Notes: generated by a model from the sequence alone, not told the origin. A stretch of DNA of 64,000 nucleotides from Anaerolineae bacterium (GCA_013178295.1 JABLWW010000015.1:25934-89933), one strand, 5' to 3'; shown: positions 31,324 through 41,058, counted from the first letter of the stretch. Program-made: numbers and translations.

Positions 31324-33849
31324 TCACGCATCCAGCATCTGGCGGATTTTGGCGGAAAGCTCGCGGAAGAGATACGGCTTCTGGATAAAGTGCACGCCCG
31401 CCTCCAGCACGCCGTGATGCACGATCACATTGGCGGTGTAGCCGGAGGTGTAGAGCGTTTTGAGGTGCGGGTAGGTCTGCGTCAGCGCCTCCGCAAGCTG
31501 GCGGCCGTTCATGCCGGGCATGACCATATCGGTCATCAGCAGGTGGATCTGGCCGCCGTGCTGCCGCGCCAGTTCCAGCGCCTGGACGGGGGAAGTTGCC
31601 GCCAGCACGGTATAGCCCAGCTCTTCAAGGTTTTCGCGGCACAGCTCGAGCAGTCCCTCCTCATCTTCCACCAGCAGAATCGTCTCGCTGCCGCCCGCAA
31701 ACGCCTGACCCTCCTGCGGCAGGGCGGCGGGCATCTCCACCTCCTCATCCGCCCAGGGCAGATAGATTTTGAAGGTCGTCCCCCCGCCCACCTCGCTATA
31801 GACGTTGATAAACCCGCCCTGCTGTTTGACGATGCCGTATACCGTTGCCAGTCCCAGCCCGGTGCCCTTGTGTTGCTCTTCTTCTTTGGTGGTGTAAAAC
31901 GGCTCAAACAGGTGCAGCAGCGTCTCGCGCGTCATCCCCCTGCCGCTGTCGCTGACCGCCAGCATCACATACCTGCCGGGCAGCGCCTCGATGTGGGTAT
32001 CGCAGTAGCTGGTCTCCAGGGTCAGGTCATGCGTCTCAACACTCACCCTGCCCACACCGTCAATCGCCTCGCGGGCATTGACCAGCAGGTTGACCAGCAG
32101 CTGATCCACCTGCACCGGGTCAATCTTGACCTTGAGCACGCCGGGAGCGGGGACCCACTCGAGTTCGATATCCTCGCCAATCAGCCGTTTGAGCATGCGC
32201 AGCATGTTTTCAATCGTGTGGTTGAGGTCGAGAACGCGCGGGTTGACCGTCTGACGGCGGGCAAAGGTGAGCAGCTGGCGGGTCAGCTCCGCCGAGCGGC
32301 GGGCGGTGGTGTGAATCTCTTCAAAGATGGGATAGCAGGCTTCGTCGGGGGCAAAACGGTTGAGGGCTGTCTCGGTGTGCCCAATGATGACGCCCAGCAG
32401 GTTGTTGAAGTCATGCGCCACGCCGCCTGCCAGCCGTCCGATCGAATCGAGCTTCTGCGCCTGCTGCAGCTGGTCGCGCAGCTTTTCGCGCTCCTCATCG
32501 GCTTGATGCTGGCGGGTCATATCGCGCAGGATGGCGGTATAGCCCTGCTGGCGCTCCAGATAGGTGAGCGACATCTCCACCGGCAGCATACGCCCGTCCT
32601 TAGCTTGCAACTCTACCGACAGCCCAAACAGCGTGCCCCGCTGGCGCACCTCGCCCAGCGCCTCGGCAATCTTGCCCTTGCTGTGCGGCGGACAGATCAT
32701 ATCACAGGGCTTGCCGAGAATCTCCTGACGGGTATAGCCAAAAACCTGCTCGGCGCCGCGGTTCCACAGCAGAATCTCGAGCGCAGTGTTGAACGAGATG
32801 ATCGCCTCGCCGGAGGTCTCGAGGACGGTGCGGTAGAGCGCTTCGGAGGTCTGCACCTGATCCATCAGACGGGCATTTTCCAGCGCCGCCGCCAGACTGC
32901 CAGCCAGCAGGCAGGCGGGGCGTTCGTCCTCCTCTTCCCAGGCGTTCGCCGTGCGGCTGAAGAGCGCCAGCACCCCCAGCAGACGCTGCCCGCACAGCAC
33001 CGGCACAATCAGCGCGGCGCGCAGGTCGGCGGCTGTATCCGCGGGCAAATGACAGGCATGGGCGGCATCCTCGCCCAGCACCAGGGCAGACTGCAAGCGC
33101 GCACAGCGTTCGAGCGCGCTGCCGTCCAAACGCACCTCCAGCGGCGGCAGCTGCTGCAGAGCATCTTGCAGGGCAGGGCTTGCCCCCGCCAACTGGGCAA
33201 ACGCCAGGCGGGCGTGCGGCTCCTCATAGACAAAATATACCCCCACCTCGGCGGCAAAGGCACGGATAGCAGCCTGCAGGGCGGTTTTGATCAGCGTTTG
33301 CGGCGGGGCAAACACCGCCAAATCCACCCCCGCCTGATAGAGCATCTCCAGCCGCTGGTTGGTGCGCCGCAGCTGTTCCATTTTATCTTCCAGCTTGCGC
33401 ACCAGCGCCTGGCTGTACTCACGGTAGTAGGTCATATCATTCTCCTGCGTCTCCTGCGAGACGGTATACTCACCCGCGGTATGGGTCTCCAGCACCTCTA
33501 CCAGCAGTTCCAGAAAGCGCTGCGGATCGATGGGTTTGGTAATAAAACGGTCAGCCCCCAGACTGAGCGCAAAAGCTTCGTCTTTGGGGTCGGTGTAGGT
33601 GGCAGTATAGAAAATAAACGGGATGTGTCTCAGGCACTCGTCCGCCCGCCAGGCACGGCACAGGCTAAAGCCGTCCATCACCGGCATGAGGATATCGCTG
33701 ACGATCACATCCGGCGGGCTGCGCCGTGCGGCTTCCAGCGCCTCGGCGCCGTTGGCGGCGCTTTCCACCGTATAGCCTTTGGCGCGCAGCAAGGTTTGCA
33801 GCAAATACAGGTTTTCGCTTTTATCGTCAACGATAAGCACTCTGGTCAT
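31324..33849 (-). CDS. Hybrid sensor histidine kinase (REC-GAF-PAS-HisKA-HATPase-REC)
   Basis: 841 residues, cytosolic. Receiver 1 (about 1-125) starts MTRVLIVDDKSENLYLLQTL with Asp in DVIVSDILMPVMDG. A coiled linker, then GAF (about 180-335), PAS (about 345-460), HisKA with GVAHDFNNLLGVIIGH (about 490-560), ATPase with N-box LLVNLLVNAREAID, and a C-terminal receiver with HLLMTDMVMPGMNG. ATG at 33849 overlaps the stop of the upstream receiver gene (ATGA); the open frame beyond is read-through. It is the last gene of a three-gene phosphorelay operon; the signal is unknown. Confidence 0.92.
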   Translation of the reverse strand: MTRVLIVDDKSENLYLLQTLLRAKGYTVESAANGAEALEAARRSPPDVIVSDILMPVMDGFSLCRAWRADECLRHIPFIFYTATYTDPKDEAFALSLGADRFITKPIDPQRFLELLVEVLETHTAGEYTVSQETQENDMTYYREYSQALVRKLEDKMEQLRRTNQRLEMLYQAGVDLAVFAPPQTLIKTALQAAIRAFAAEVGVYFVYEEPHARLAFAQLAGASPALQDALQQLPPLEVRLDGSALERCARLQSALVLGEDAAHACHLPADTAADLRAALIVPVLCGQRLLGVLALFSRTANAWEEEDERPACLLAGSLAAALENARLMDQVQTSEALYRTVLETSGEAIISFNTALEILLWNRGAEQVFGYTRQEILGKPCDMICPPHSKGKIAEALGEVRQRGTLFGLSVELQAKDGRMLPVEMSLTYLERQQGYTAILRDMTRQHQADEEREKLRDQLQQAQKLDSIGRLAGGVAHDFNNLLGVIIGHTETALNRFAPDEACYPIFEEIHTTARRSAELTRQLLTFARRQTVNPRVLDLNHTIENMLRMLKRLIGEDIELEWVPAPGVLKVKIDPVQVDQLLVNLLVNAREAIDGVGRVSVETHDLTLETSYCDTHIEALPGRYVMLAVSDSGRGMTRETLLHLFEPFYTTKEEEQHKGTGLGLATVYGIVKQQGGFINVYSEVGGGTTFKIYLPWADEEVEMPAALPQEGQAFAGGSETILLVEDEEGLLELCRENLEELGYTVLAATSPVQALELARQHGGQIHLLMTDMVMPGMNGRQLAEALTQTYPHLKTLYTSGYTANVIVHHGVLEAGVHFIQKPYLFRELSAKIRQMLDA

Positions 33850-34244
33850 GGCGACTGCGCTCCTTCTGGGCGAAGATGCGGCGGCAGGTGGCGTTCCACC
33901 TCGCCGACAAAAGTGGCTGGGTTGATGGGTTTTTCGATATACCCGCGGCATCCGGCGGCGAGCACGCTCTCGCGGTCGCCCGGCATGGCATACGAAGTAA
34001 CCGCCACAATCGGGATGTGCGCCAGCAACGGATCGCCGCTGATGTGGCGCGCCACCGTGTAGCCATCCATGCCCGGCAGCTGGATATCGAGCAGGATCAG
34101 GTCGGGGTTGATCTGGCGCGCCAGTTCGAGCCCGAGGTGCCCATCCTCTGCCTGCACCACACGGTAACCGCGTTTTTCAAGGATAAAGGTCGCCAGATAG
34201 CGGTTTTTCTCGTTATCCTCAATCAGCAAAATGGTTGCCGTCAT
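33846..34244 (-). CDS. Single-domain response regulator (CheY-like)
   Basis: 132 residues consisting of one receiver: MTATILLIEDNEKNRYLATF, phospho-acceptor Asp in PDLILLDIQLPGMDG, Thr/Ser in AVTSYAMPGD and Lys in YIEKPINPATF. No output domain. Placed between two kinase genes (3-nt gap before, 4-nt overlap after), it probably shuttles phosphate between them. Confidence 0.94.
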   Translation of the reverse strand: MTATILLIEDNEKNRYLATFILEKRGYRVVQAEDGHLGLELARQINPDLILLDIQLPGMDGYTVARHISGDPLLAHIPIVAVTSYAMPGDRESVLAAGCRGYIEKPINPATFVGEVERHLPPHLRPEGAQSP

Positions 34245-34247
34245 ACT

Positions 34248-37200
34248 TCATGCTCCTTGCGTCAGCGGCAGGGTGAAGCTGAAACAGCTGCCGCGCCCCG
34301 CTTTGCTCTCCACCTGTATTGTACCACCCATTGCCTCCACCAGCCGTTTGCAGATCGAAAGCCCCAGCCCGGTGCCCTCGTAGGAGCGGGTGATGCCCGT
34401 TTCCAGCTGGCGGAAGGGCTGAAAGATTTTTTCCACATCCTCAGGGCGGATGCCGATGCCGGTATCGCGCACGCGGGTTACCAGCCAGCCGTTCTCGATG
34501 CGCGCCGAGAGCGACACCTCGCCGCGCTCGGTAAACTTGACGGCGTTGCTCAGCAGGTTGAGGACGATCTGCTCCACCCGCCGCCGGTCGCCGCGCAGGC
34601 TGCCCAGGGCGGGGTCAATCTCGCAGCGCAGCGCCAGCCCTTTTTTCTCCGCCAGCGGGCGCATCTTCTCAACACTGCGCTGCAGTGCGGCGCGCAGATC
34701 GAAGGTCTCATGCGCCAGTTCCAGCTGTCCGGCTTCGATTTTTGAGATATCCAGCACATCGTTGATCAGTTCAAGCAGATGCTGGGCGCTGTCCTGCACC
34801 ATGCTGAGCTGTTTGCGCTGTTCATCGTTCAGTTCGCCCACCAGCCCCATCAGCAGGATGCCGGTGAAGCCGATGATGGAATTGAGCGGCGTGCGCAGCT
34901 CGTGCGACATGGTCGCCAAAAACGCCGACTTGGTGCGGTCGGCGGCTTGGGCACGGTCGCGGGCGATCTCCAGTTCACGCGTGCGCTCGGCAACGCGCTC
35001 CTCCAGGCGGGCGGCGTGGGTGCGGATTTCTTCCAGCAGACGGGCGTTCTGGATGGCGATACCCATCTGCGCCGCCACCGTCTCCAGCAGACGCTGGTCG
35101 CTTTCGCTGTAGGCATCCTGGCGGGTAGATTCGACGCTCACCGTGCCGATAACCGTCTCGCCATAGCGCAGCGGCACGCACAGGATAGAACGCACATCGC
35201 TCTCGCCGCGCAGCGGCAGGTAGCGCCGGTCGCGGCGCACATCCCCCACGCGGGCGCTCTCGCCATGCTCCGCCACCCATCCAGCAATCCCCCGCCCGCG
35301 GCGCAGCCCCAGGCTGTTGATCCTGCAGCGGGCTTCTTCTGCCGCCGCGCCCCCCAGACGGTCTTCGCCGATGACAAAGGGAACAAAGCGCTTGCCGTCT
35401 TCTTCCATCAAGAACACCGCACCGTGGTCATATCCCAGCGTCTCTTGCAGCACCGCCAGAATCTCCTGCGTCAGCTGCGGCAGGTCATGCAGGCGCGCCA
35501 GCCGCTGCCCAGCCTGATGCACCGCCTGAAGTTCGCGCACATGCCGCTGTGTCTCGTCATAGAGCAGGGCGTTGCGGATGCCGGCCGCGGCGTGTGAGGC
35601 AAGCGTTTCCAAAAAATCCGCCTGGGTTTCAAAATCGCGCTCGGATTCTGCCGCCAGCCCCACCACCCCAAACACCTCGCTGCCGGTCATCAGCGGCAGG
35701 GCGGCAAACGAACGCAGCCCCATCTGTTTGCACTCCTCCCAGGTGCAGCGCATATCGCTGAAGATATCACGCGAATACAGCGCCCTGCCCTCCTGCGCTG
35801 CCAGCCCGCACATACATTCGCCCACGCGGTGCTCGGGAATTTCGCCAAAGCTCTGGCGGGCATGCGGCGGGGCAACCCCATGCAGCATCAGCCGCTCGCC
35901 CTGCCGCAGAAAGAGAAAGGTGAGATCGGCATTGCAGGCGGCATGCAGTTCGTTGACCGCGTGGGCAATCACCCTCTGCGGCGAAAGGCTCTGGCTCACC
36001 TGACGGCTGAGGGAGTTAAGGGCAGAAAGCTCCTCCACGCGGCGGTGCAGTTCCAGTTCTGCCCGTTTGCGGGTGGTGATATCTTTGACCGCCCCATAAA
36101 TCCCCGCCAGCCGCCCGTGTTCCTCATCCCACTGCGGCAGGGCATACACCTGCACCCACACCGTCTGGCCATCGCGGTGCACAAGACGCACTTCGCTGCT
36201 CACCGCCTGGTTGGCAAACAGCCGCTGGCGGTCTTGATCATCCTGCGCCAGGTCGTCGGGATGCAGGACGGCGCGCCAGCCGCCGCGTTCGGCAAACTCC
36301 TGCGGGGTGTAGCCGGTGATGGCTTCCAGCGCCCCTGCCACCCACTCCTGCACCACGCGCCCGTCCTCCTCCACCCGCTCCCAAAAGACATAGTCCGAAG
36401 CCAGCATCGAGATCAGCTGATAGCGCTGCTCGCTCTCGCACAGCAGACGATTTGCCTGCTCGAGGTGGGCGGTGCGCACCCGCACCTGACGGCGCAGCAA
36501 CAGCACCCACACCCCCGCCAGCACCAGCAGAGCCGCCACCCCTGCCAGCGTCCAGCGCACAAACGGCGGCAGGCGGTAGAAGACGTTCTTTTCCTCCCAG
36601 CGGCTGAGGATGGTGTAGTAGATGGATGCGCTATCATCCCGCCACGCGCCCAGATAGCGGTCAATCGCCGCTAACAGGTCAGCGTTCTGCCCCTGCGGGA
36701 CGGCGTAATACAGCACCGCCGGGCTGAGCACAATGGAAGTGCGCGTCAGCCCGTAATCGCGGTGGAAGTAATCACCAAAGAAGTGGTTGGCAATGGCGGC
36801 ATCGGCGGCGCCGCTTTGGGCAGCGCGGAAGGCTTCTTCCAGAGAGGCGGTCGGGACAATCTCCACCGCAAAACCAAAGCGCTGCATCAGGCTTTCAAAC
36901 TCGCCCTGCTGGATGGAGCCGCCCAGCAGCGCCACGCGCCTGCCGTTGAGCTGGTCAATGCGCTGGATGCCCGAACGCGGGGCGGCATACACCCGCGACC
37001 AGCTTTCGGCGGCGGGGATGCGGTGAAAGTCGTATTTCTGATCGCGCTCGGGCGAGTATGCCACGTCCGGCATCAGGTCAATCTCCCCCGTCTCCAGCAA
37101 AGCCAGACACACCGTCCAGGCGCAGGGGGTATAAGCCAGCTGCCAGCCCTGGCGGGCGGCAATCTCTCCCAGCAGGTCAACAAAAAAGCCGGAAGGGTTG

Positions 37201-37355
37201 CCGTTTGCATCCGTAAAAATCTTGGGCGGGTTCTGATATACCCCCACCCGCACCAGCCGCCCGGCGGTCTGCGGCGCGGGCGGGGCACAGCCTGCTGCCA
37301 GCAGCAGCAGACACATCAGCCCCGCCACACACCGCAGCGCAGTTTGCGGTTTCAT
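34248..37355 (-). CDS. Sensor kinase with periplasmic solute-binding domain
   Basis: 1035 residues. A signal or anchor (MKPQTALRCVAGLMCLLLLA, ending in GC) is followed by an SBP_bac_3 amino-acid-binding-like domain (about 40-255; RVGVYQNPPKIFTDANGNPS). A membrane helix lies near 270-290 (WTLAGVAALLVLAGVWVLLL), then PAS, two GAF domains, HisKA (ATMSHELRTPLNSIIGFTGI) and an ATPase domain (GTGLGLSICKRLVEAMGG). It likely senses a small extracellular molecule. Start at 37355 was chosen because TATAAT lies 6 nt upstream, so the mRNA would be leaderless; an earlier in-frame codon would overlap the -10 box. Confidence 0.9.
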   Translation of the reverse strand: MKPQTALRCVAGLMCLLLLAAGCAPPAPQTAGRLVRVGVYQNPPKIFTDANGNPSGFFVDLLGEIAARQGWQLAYTPCAWTVCLALLETGEIDLMPDVAYSPERDQKYDFHRIPAAESWSRVYAAPRSGIQRIDQLNGRRVALLGGSIQQGEFESLMQRFGFAVEIVPTASLEEAFRAAQSGAADAAIANHFFGDYFHRDYGLTRTSIVLSPAVLYYAVPQGQNADLLAAIDRYLGAWRDDSASIYYTILSRWEEKNVFYRLPPFVRWTLAGVAALLVLAGVWVLLLRRQVRVRTAHLEQANRLLCESEQRYQLISMLASDYVFWERVEEDGRVVQEWVAGALEAITGYTPQEFAERGGWRAVLHPDDLAQDDQDRQRLFANQAVSSEVRLVHRDGQTVWVQVYALPQWDEEHGRLAGIYGAVKDITTRKRAELELHRRVEELSALNSLSRQVSQSLSPQRVIAHAVNELHAACNADLTFLFLRQGERLMLHGVAPPHARQSFGEIPEHRVGECMCGLAAQEGRALYSRDIFSDMRCTWEECKQMGLRSFAALPLMTGSEVFGVVGLAAESERDFETQADFLETLASHAAAGIRNALLYDETQRHVRELQAVHQAGQRLARLHDLPQLTQEILAVLQETLGYDHGAVFLMEEDGKRFVPFVIGEDRLGGAAAEEARCRINSLGLRRGRGIAGWVAEHGESARVGDVRRDRRYLPLRGESDVRSILCVPLRYGETVIGTVSVESTRQDAYSESDQRLLETVAAQMGIAIQNARLLEEIRTHAARLEERVAERTRELEIARDRAQAADRTKSAFLATMSHELRTPLNSIIGFTGILLMGLVGELNDEQRKQLSMVQDSAQHLLELINDVLDISKIEAGQLELAHETFDLRAALQRSVEKMRPLAEKKGLALRCEIDPALGSLRGDRRRVEQIVLNLLSNAVKFTERGEVSLSARIENGWLVTRVRDTGIGIRPEDVEKIFQPFRQLETGITRSYEGTGLGLSICKRLVEAMGGTIQVESKAGRGSCFSFTLPLTQGA

Positions 37356-37361
37356 AGATTC

Positions 37362-37379
37362 ATTATACAACAATTGTTA
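37362..37379 (-). promoter_or_regulatory. -10 box and palindrome before the sensory operon
   Basis: TATAAT (37362-37367) ends 6 nt before the ATG on the minus strand. The palindrome AACAATTGTT lies immediately upstream and could be an operator. No good -35 box is visible. Confidence 0.5.
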
Positions 37380-37398
37380 AAAAATCACGCCCCTACCC

Positions 37399-37605
37399 GT
37401 AGGATGGGGCTTGCCCCATCGCTTGCCTGGGGTGAACCCCAGCCTACGCCACTGCTGAATGAGAACGGCGGGGTAAAACCCCGCCCTACGAGCACCCGCA
37501 GGATGCGGCTTGCCCCATCACTCCTCCCCTCCCTCCGGGAGGGGCTGGGGGAGGGTAAGCCGCGCAGCACTCCCGCAGCGAGCTGGGAGGGGCTGGGGGA
37601 GGGCA
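37399..37605. repeat. REP-like and C-rich dispersed repeats
   Basis: Inverted copy of the REP module (37399-37420), CTGGGGTGAACCCCAG next to it, a degenerate copy near 37500, and two blocks containing GGGAGGGGCTGGGGGAGGG (about 37536 and 37587). The latter is the reverse complement of the unit repeated at 63780-64000. No gene lies between 37368 and 37638. Confidence 0.75.
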
Positions 37606-37638
37606 TATCTCCCCGCGTAAGCTCGCCCCTGTGCCACC

Positions 37639-38394
37639 CTAGATGCTCTCGCCCAGATAAGCACGGGCGACGCTGTCGTCCTGCATCAGGTCTTTGCTCA
37701 CGCCCTCGTGGGCAATCACACCCGTTTCGAGCACGTAGCAGTAGTTGGAAATCTCCATCGCCATCATGGCATTCTGTTCGACCAGAAAGATGGTCAGCCC
37801 GTTTTTCTGGTTGATGGTCTGGATGGTAGCAAAAATTTCCTCCACCAGGTTGGGGGCAATCCCCATTGAAGGTTCATCCATCAGCAGCAGGTCACCGCCG
37901 GTAATCAGCGCCCTGCCAATGGCAAGCATTTGCTGTTCGCCGCCCGAAAGCGTGCCGCCCGCCTGCTGGCGGCGCTCCTTCAGCCGCGGAAAGAGCGAGA
38001 AGATGTACTCCATACGCTGTTCCAGCAGGGGCTTGTTGCGGTTGGAAAACAAATACCCGGCAATGTGCAGGTTCTCCTCAACGGTCAGTTCAGGAAAGAT
38101 GCGCCGCCCTTCCGGCACATGTGCAATTCCGCATTGCACAATCTTGTGGGTCGGCATTCCCACCAGGTTCTGCCCTCTGAAAACGATCTTCCCCGATTGG
38201 GCAGGCACAATCCCCGAAATAGCGTTCAGCGTGGTGGTCTTGCCCGCCCCGTTGGATCCCAGCAGCGAGACAATCTCACCGCTATAGACCTGAAATGAGA
38301 TTTCTTTAAGGGCTTTGATCTTGCCGTAGGCAACACACAGGTTCTCCACCGCAAGGATGGGCTGGTTCTTTTGTTCTCTGTCTTTGCTGTTCAT
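37639..38394 (-). CDS. livF: Branched-chain-type ABC transporter ATPase, LivF family
   Basis: 251-residue ATPase: Walker A LLGSNGAGKTTTLNAISGIV, signature LSGGEQQMLAIGRALITG, Walker B DLLLMDEPSMGIAPNLVEE, and LVEQNAMMAMEISNYCYVLE typical of LivF. Overlaps the livG stop by ATGA. It powers uptake through LivH/LivM with LivG. The family name describes the transporter type; the neighbouring kinase suggests that the substrate may not be an amino acid. Confidence 0.92.
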   Translation of the reverse strand: MNSKDREQKNQPILAVENLCVAYGKIKALKEISFQVYSGEIVSLLGSNGAGKTTTLNAISGIVPAQSGKIVFRGQNLVGMPTHKIVQCGIAHVPEGRRIFPELTVEENLHIAGYLFSNRNKPLLEQRMEYIFSLFPRLKERRQQAGGTLSGGEQQMLAIGRALITGGDLLLMDEPSMGIAPNLVEEIFATIQTINQKNGLTIFLVEQNAMMAMEISNYCYVLETGVIAHEGVSKDLMQDDSVARAYLGESI

Positions 38395-39176
38395 CTTCGC
38401 ACCTTCCCCAGATAGGCTTCAAGGACTTCGGGATTGTTGCGGATTTCTACGGGTGTGCCAAGCGCAAGCTTCCTGCCAAAGTTCATCACCAGCACGCGTT
38501 CACAAATGCCCATCACCAGCCGCATCTGGTGCTCAACCAGCAGGATGGTCAGATCAAACCGCTCGCGCAGACGCACAATGGTACGGTTCAGTTCATCTAT
38601 CTCGTTGGGGTTCATACCGGCAGCAGGCTCATCCAGCAGCAGCACCTGCGGCTTGCAGGCAAGGGCACGGGCGATCTCCAGCCGCCGCTGGTCGCCGTAA
38701 GGCAAATTGGCGGCAGGCAGAGCGGCTTTGTCCGCCAGCCCAAAGACCTCCAGCAAACGCAGCGCCTCCTCGCGGATGGCTGCCTCCTCGTCGCGTTTGG
38801 CACGCGTGTTGAGAAATGTATCCACCAGACTGTAGCGAATGTGCCCAAAGAAAGCCACCCGCACATTATCCAGCACGCTCAGCTTTGCAAAAAGGCGGAT
38901 ATTCTGAAACGTGCGCGCAATGCCGTTGGAGATAATGGTGTGCGGTGGCAGTTCATTCAACCGCTCACCTCTGAAAAAGATGTCGCCTGAAGTGGGGATA
39001 TATACTCCCGAGAGGACGTTAAACACGGTAGTCTTTCCGGCGCCGTTTGGCCCAATGATGCCTACAATTTCGTTGTGGTACACCTCCAGCGAGAGATCGT
39101 CCACTGCCCGCACGCCGCCGAAGTACATGCACACGTTTTGCAGGGTGAGGATGGGGGCTGCATTACTTTCCGCCAT
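38391..39176 (-). CDS. livG: Branched-chain-type ABC transporter ATPase, LivG family
   Basis: 261 residues with Walker A IIGPNGAGKTTVFNVLSGVY, a LivG-type insertion (RTFQNIRLFAKLSVLDNVRV), signature-equivalent LPYGDQRRLEIARALACKPQ and Walker B LLLDEPAAGMNPNEIDEL. The signature reads YGDQR instead of SGGQ, which is normal for LivG. Start at 39176 overlaps the livM end by 14 nt. Confidence 0.92.
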   Translation of the reverse strand: MAESNAAPILTLQNVCMYFGGVRAVDDLSLEVYHNEIVGIIGPNGAGKTTVFNVLSGVYIPTSGDIFFRGERLNELPPHTIISNGIARTFQNIRLFAKLSVLDNVRVAFFGHIRYSLVDTFLNTRAKRDEEAAIREEALRLLEVFGLADKAALPAANLPYGDQRRLEIARALACKPQVLLLDEPAAGMNPNEIDELNRTIVRLRERFDLTILLVEHQMRLVMGICERVLVMNFGRKLALGTPVEIRNNPEVLEAYLGKVRR

Positions 39177-40143
39177 TTGCCACCTCCAGCGCCGCTTTGG
39201 CTGAATCCCTGCGGGTTATCTGCCGCAGAAACGCCCCAATGTTCAGTTCCCTGCCGCCTAGCAATCCCGACGGGCGGAAAATCATGATGATGATGAGCAG
39301 CACCGCACCGACAATCCAGCGCCATACACCCAGCGGACGCAGGATTTCCACCAGCAGCGTCCACAGCGCCGCCCCCAAAAACGACCCGCTGATGCTCGCC
39401 ATCCCGCCCAGATAAACCATGATCAACCCTTCGGCAATCATGGCGTAACCAAAAGTGTTGGGGTTGGTATAGCTCAGCAGATGGCTGAGCAGCCCCCCCG
39501 AAACACCGATGAGAAAGGCGGAAAAGCCAAAAACAACAATCTTGGTCTTTTTGATATTGACCGAGACCAGTTCGGCGGCGATTTCATCCTCGCGGATTGC
39601 CATGGTGCTGCGCCCGTATTTGGAGTTGATAAACAGCCTGACGGCAGCGATGGCAATCACCAGCCAGATAAAGACCCACATGATGTTGGTGTTGCCGGGG
39701 ATGTTGCGCAAACCGCGCGCCCCGCCGACAAACTCCATGTTCTGCAACAGACTCTTGAGAATGAGCGTGAAGCCGAGGGTGATGATGGCGAGATAGTCAC
39801 CGCGCACCTTGAAAGAGGGAATAGAAATCACAAAACCAGAGATCAGCGCGGCGGTTGCCCCCAGCAGAATGCACAGCGGAAACAGCGCCGGGTCGGTCAG
39901 CACGTACTTGCTCAACAGCCCGGAGGTGTAGGCGCCCACCGCCATAATCCCGGCGTGACCCAGCGAAAAGATGCCCAGATAGCCGTTGACCAGGTTGATG
40001 CCCAGCACCATGATGGTGTAAATGCCCACATACTGGGCAATTTGCAGATAATAGGCGTTCACCAGCCCATAGTAGCTGAGGGCAAAGGTGATGGCAATGC
40101 CGATAACGACCAGCAGCGGGGTAGCAAAATTCTTAACGCGCAT
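39163..40143 (-). CDS. livM: Branched-chain-type ABC transporter permease, LivM family
   Basis: 326-residue membrane protein with about 8-10 helices. Diagnostic segments: GINLVNGYLGIFSLGHAGIM (LivM loop), SFKVRGDYLAIITLGFTLIL, and RSTMAIREDEIAAELVSVNI (the EAA-type coupling loop). Forms the channel with LivH. 12 nt after livH. Confidence 0.92.
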   Translation of the reverse strand: MRVKNFATPLLVVIGIAITFALSYYGLVNAYYLQIAQYVGIYTIMVLGINLVNGYLGIFSLGHAGIMAVGAYTSGLLSKYVLTDPALFPLCILLGATAALISGFVISIPSFKVRGDYLAIITLGFTLILKSLLQNMEFVGGARGLRNIPGNTNIMWVFIWLVIAIAAVRLFINSKYGRSTMAIREDEIAAELVSVNIKKTKIVVFGFSAFLIGVSGGLLSHLLSYTNPNTFGYAMIAEGLIMVYLGGMASISGSFLGAALWTLLVEILRPLGVWRWIVGAVLLIIIMIFRPSGLLGGRELNIGAFLRQITRRDSAKAALEVANGGK

Positions 40144-40155
40144 AGGGCACCACCT

Positions 40156-41058
40156 CTACACTTTCTGGATGGAACGCTTGCCGAGCAAACCGCTGGGTTT
40201 GACCAGCAAGACAAGAATCAGCACGCTGAAGGCCACAATATCGCGGTAGCTGGAAACCGGCAGCACCATCGGCGAGATGACCATGACCGCCGCCAGCAAA
40301 AACCCGCCCAGCACCGCACCGCGGATGTTGCCGATTCCCCCCAGCACCGCAGCCGTGAACGACCACCAGTTAATCATCTGCCCGATGTACGGGTCAAAAA
40401 TCGGGTATGCCATGCCGTACAGACTGGCGCCGACGGTGGCAATGGCTGCCCCGATGACAAAGGCAACGCTGATAATAAAATCCTTGGAAATGCCCATCAA
40501 ACTGGCGGCAGTCGCATCCTGCGAGACAGCGCGCATTGCCACACCCGTTCGCGTGCGGCGGATGAACTGGTTGAGCAGCAGCATGATGAACAGCGCAAAG
40601 AGGATAATCAAGATTTGGTAGAACTCAAAATTGACCGTGCCGACCGTAAACTTGATATCCGGCACCATGCGCGGCACACGCTGTGAGTTTGGTCCCAAAA
40701 ATTCCAGCACCAGGTGTTGCAGCAGCAGCCCCACCGCCAGCGAGGTAACCACCAGCGATACTTTGGGCGCCCCGCGCAGCGGTTTGTATGCCACGCGCTC
40801 GATGATCATTGCCAGAAGCCCGATTGCCGCCGCCGCCAGCGCCGTGGAAGCCAGCAGAACGGCAAAGCTGGAAGAGGTCATCGAGAACAGCCAGGTTGCC
40901 AGAAAGAACAGCAGATAGGTGGCAACCATGAAAATATCCCCATGGGCAAAATTGACCAGCCCGACAATGCCATATACCATCGAAAATCCGATTGCCAGCA
41001 GGGCATAGATGCTGCCCAGCTGCAACAGGTTGACTGCTTGTTGAAGAAGTACACCCAT
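40156..41058 (-). CDS. livH: Branched-chain-type ABC transporter permease, LivH family
   Basis: 300 residues, hydrophobic throughout. GSIYALLAIGFSMVYGIVGL and VNFAHGDIFMVATYLLFFLA are the LivH N-terminal hallmarks, and TGVAMRAVSQDATAASLMGI the coupling loop. 148 nt separate it from the binding-protein gene upstream; no terminator was recognised there, so it is probably in the same transcript. Confidence 0.92.
   Translation of the reverse strand: MGVLLQQAVNLLQLGSIYALLAIGFSMVYGIVGLVNFAHGDIFMVATYLLFFLATWLFSMTSSSFAVLLASTALAAAAIGLLAMIIERVAYKPLRGAPKVSLVVTSLAVGLLLQHLVLEFLGPNSQRVPRMVPDIKFTVGTVNFEFYQILIILFALFIMLLLNQFIRRTRTGVAMRAVSQDATAASLMGISKDFIISVAFVIGAAIATVGASLYGMAYPIFDPYIGQMINWWSFTAAVLGGIGNIRGAVLGGFLLAAVMVISPMVLPVSSYRDIVAFSVLILVLLVKPSGLLGKRSIQKV

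Noticed and set aside
31390..34062. 890-codon open frame on the plus strand
   Set aside because: Antisense shadow of the hybrid kinase; composition is not protein-like and the kinase domains are unambiguous.
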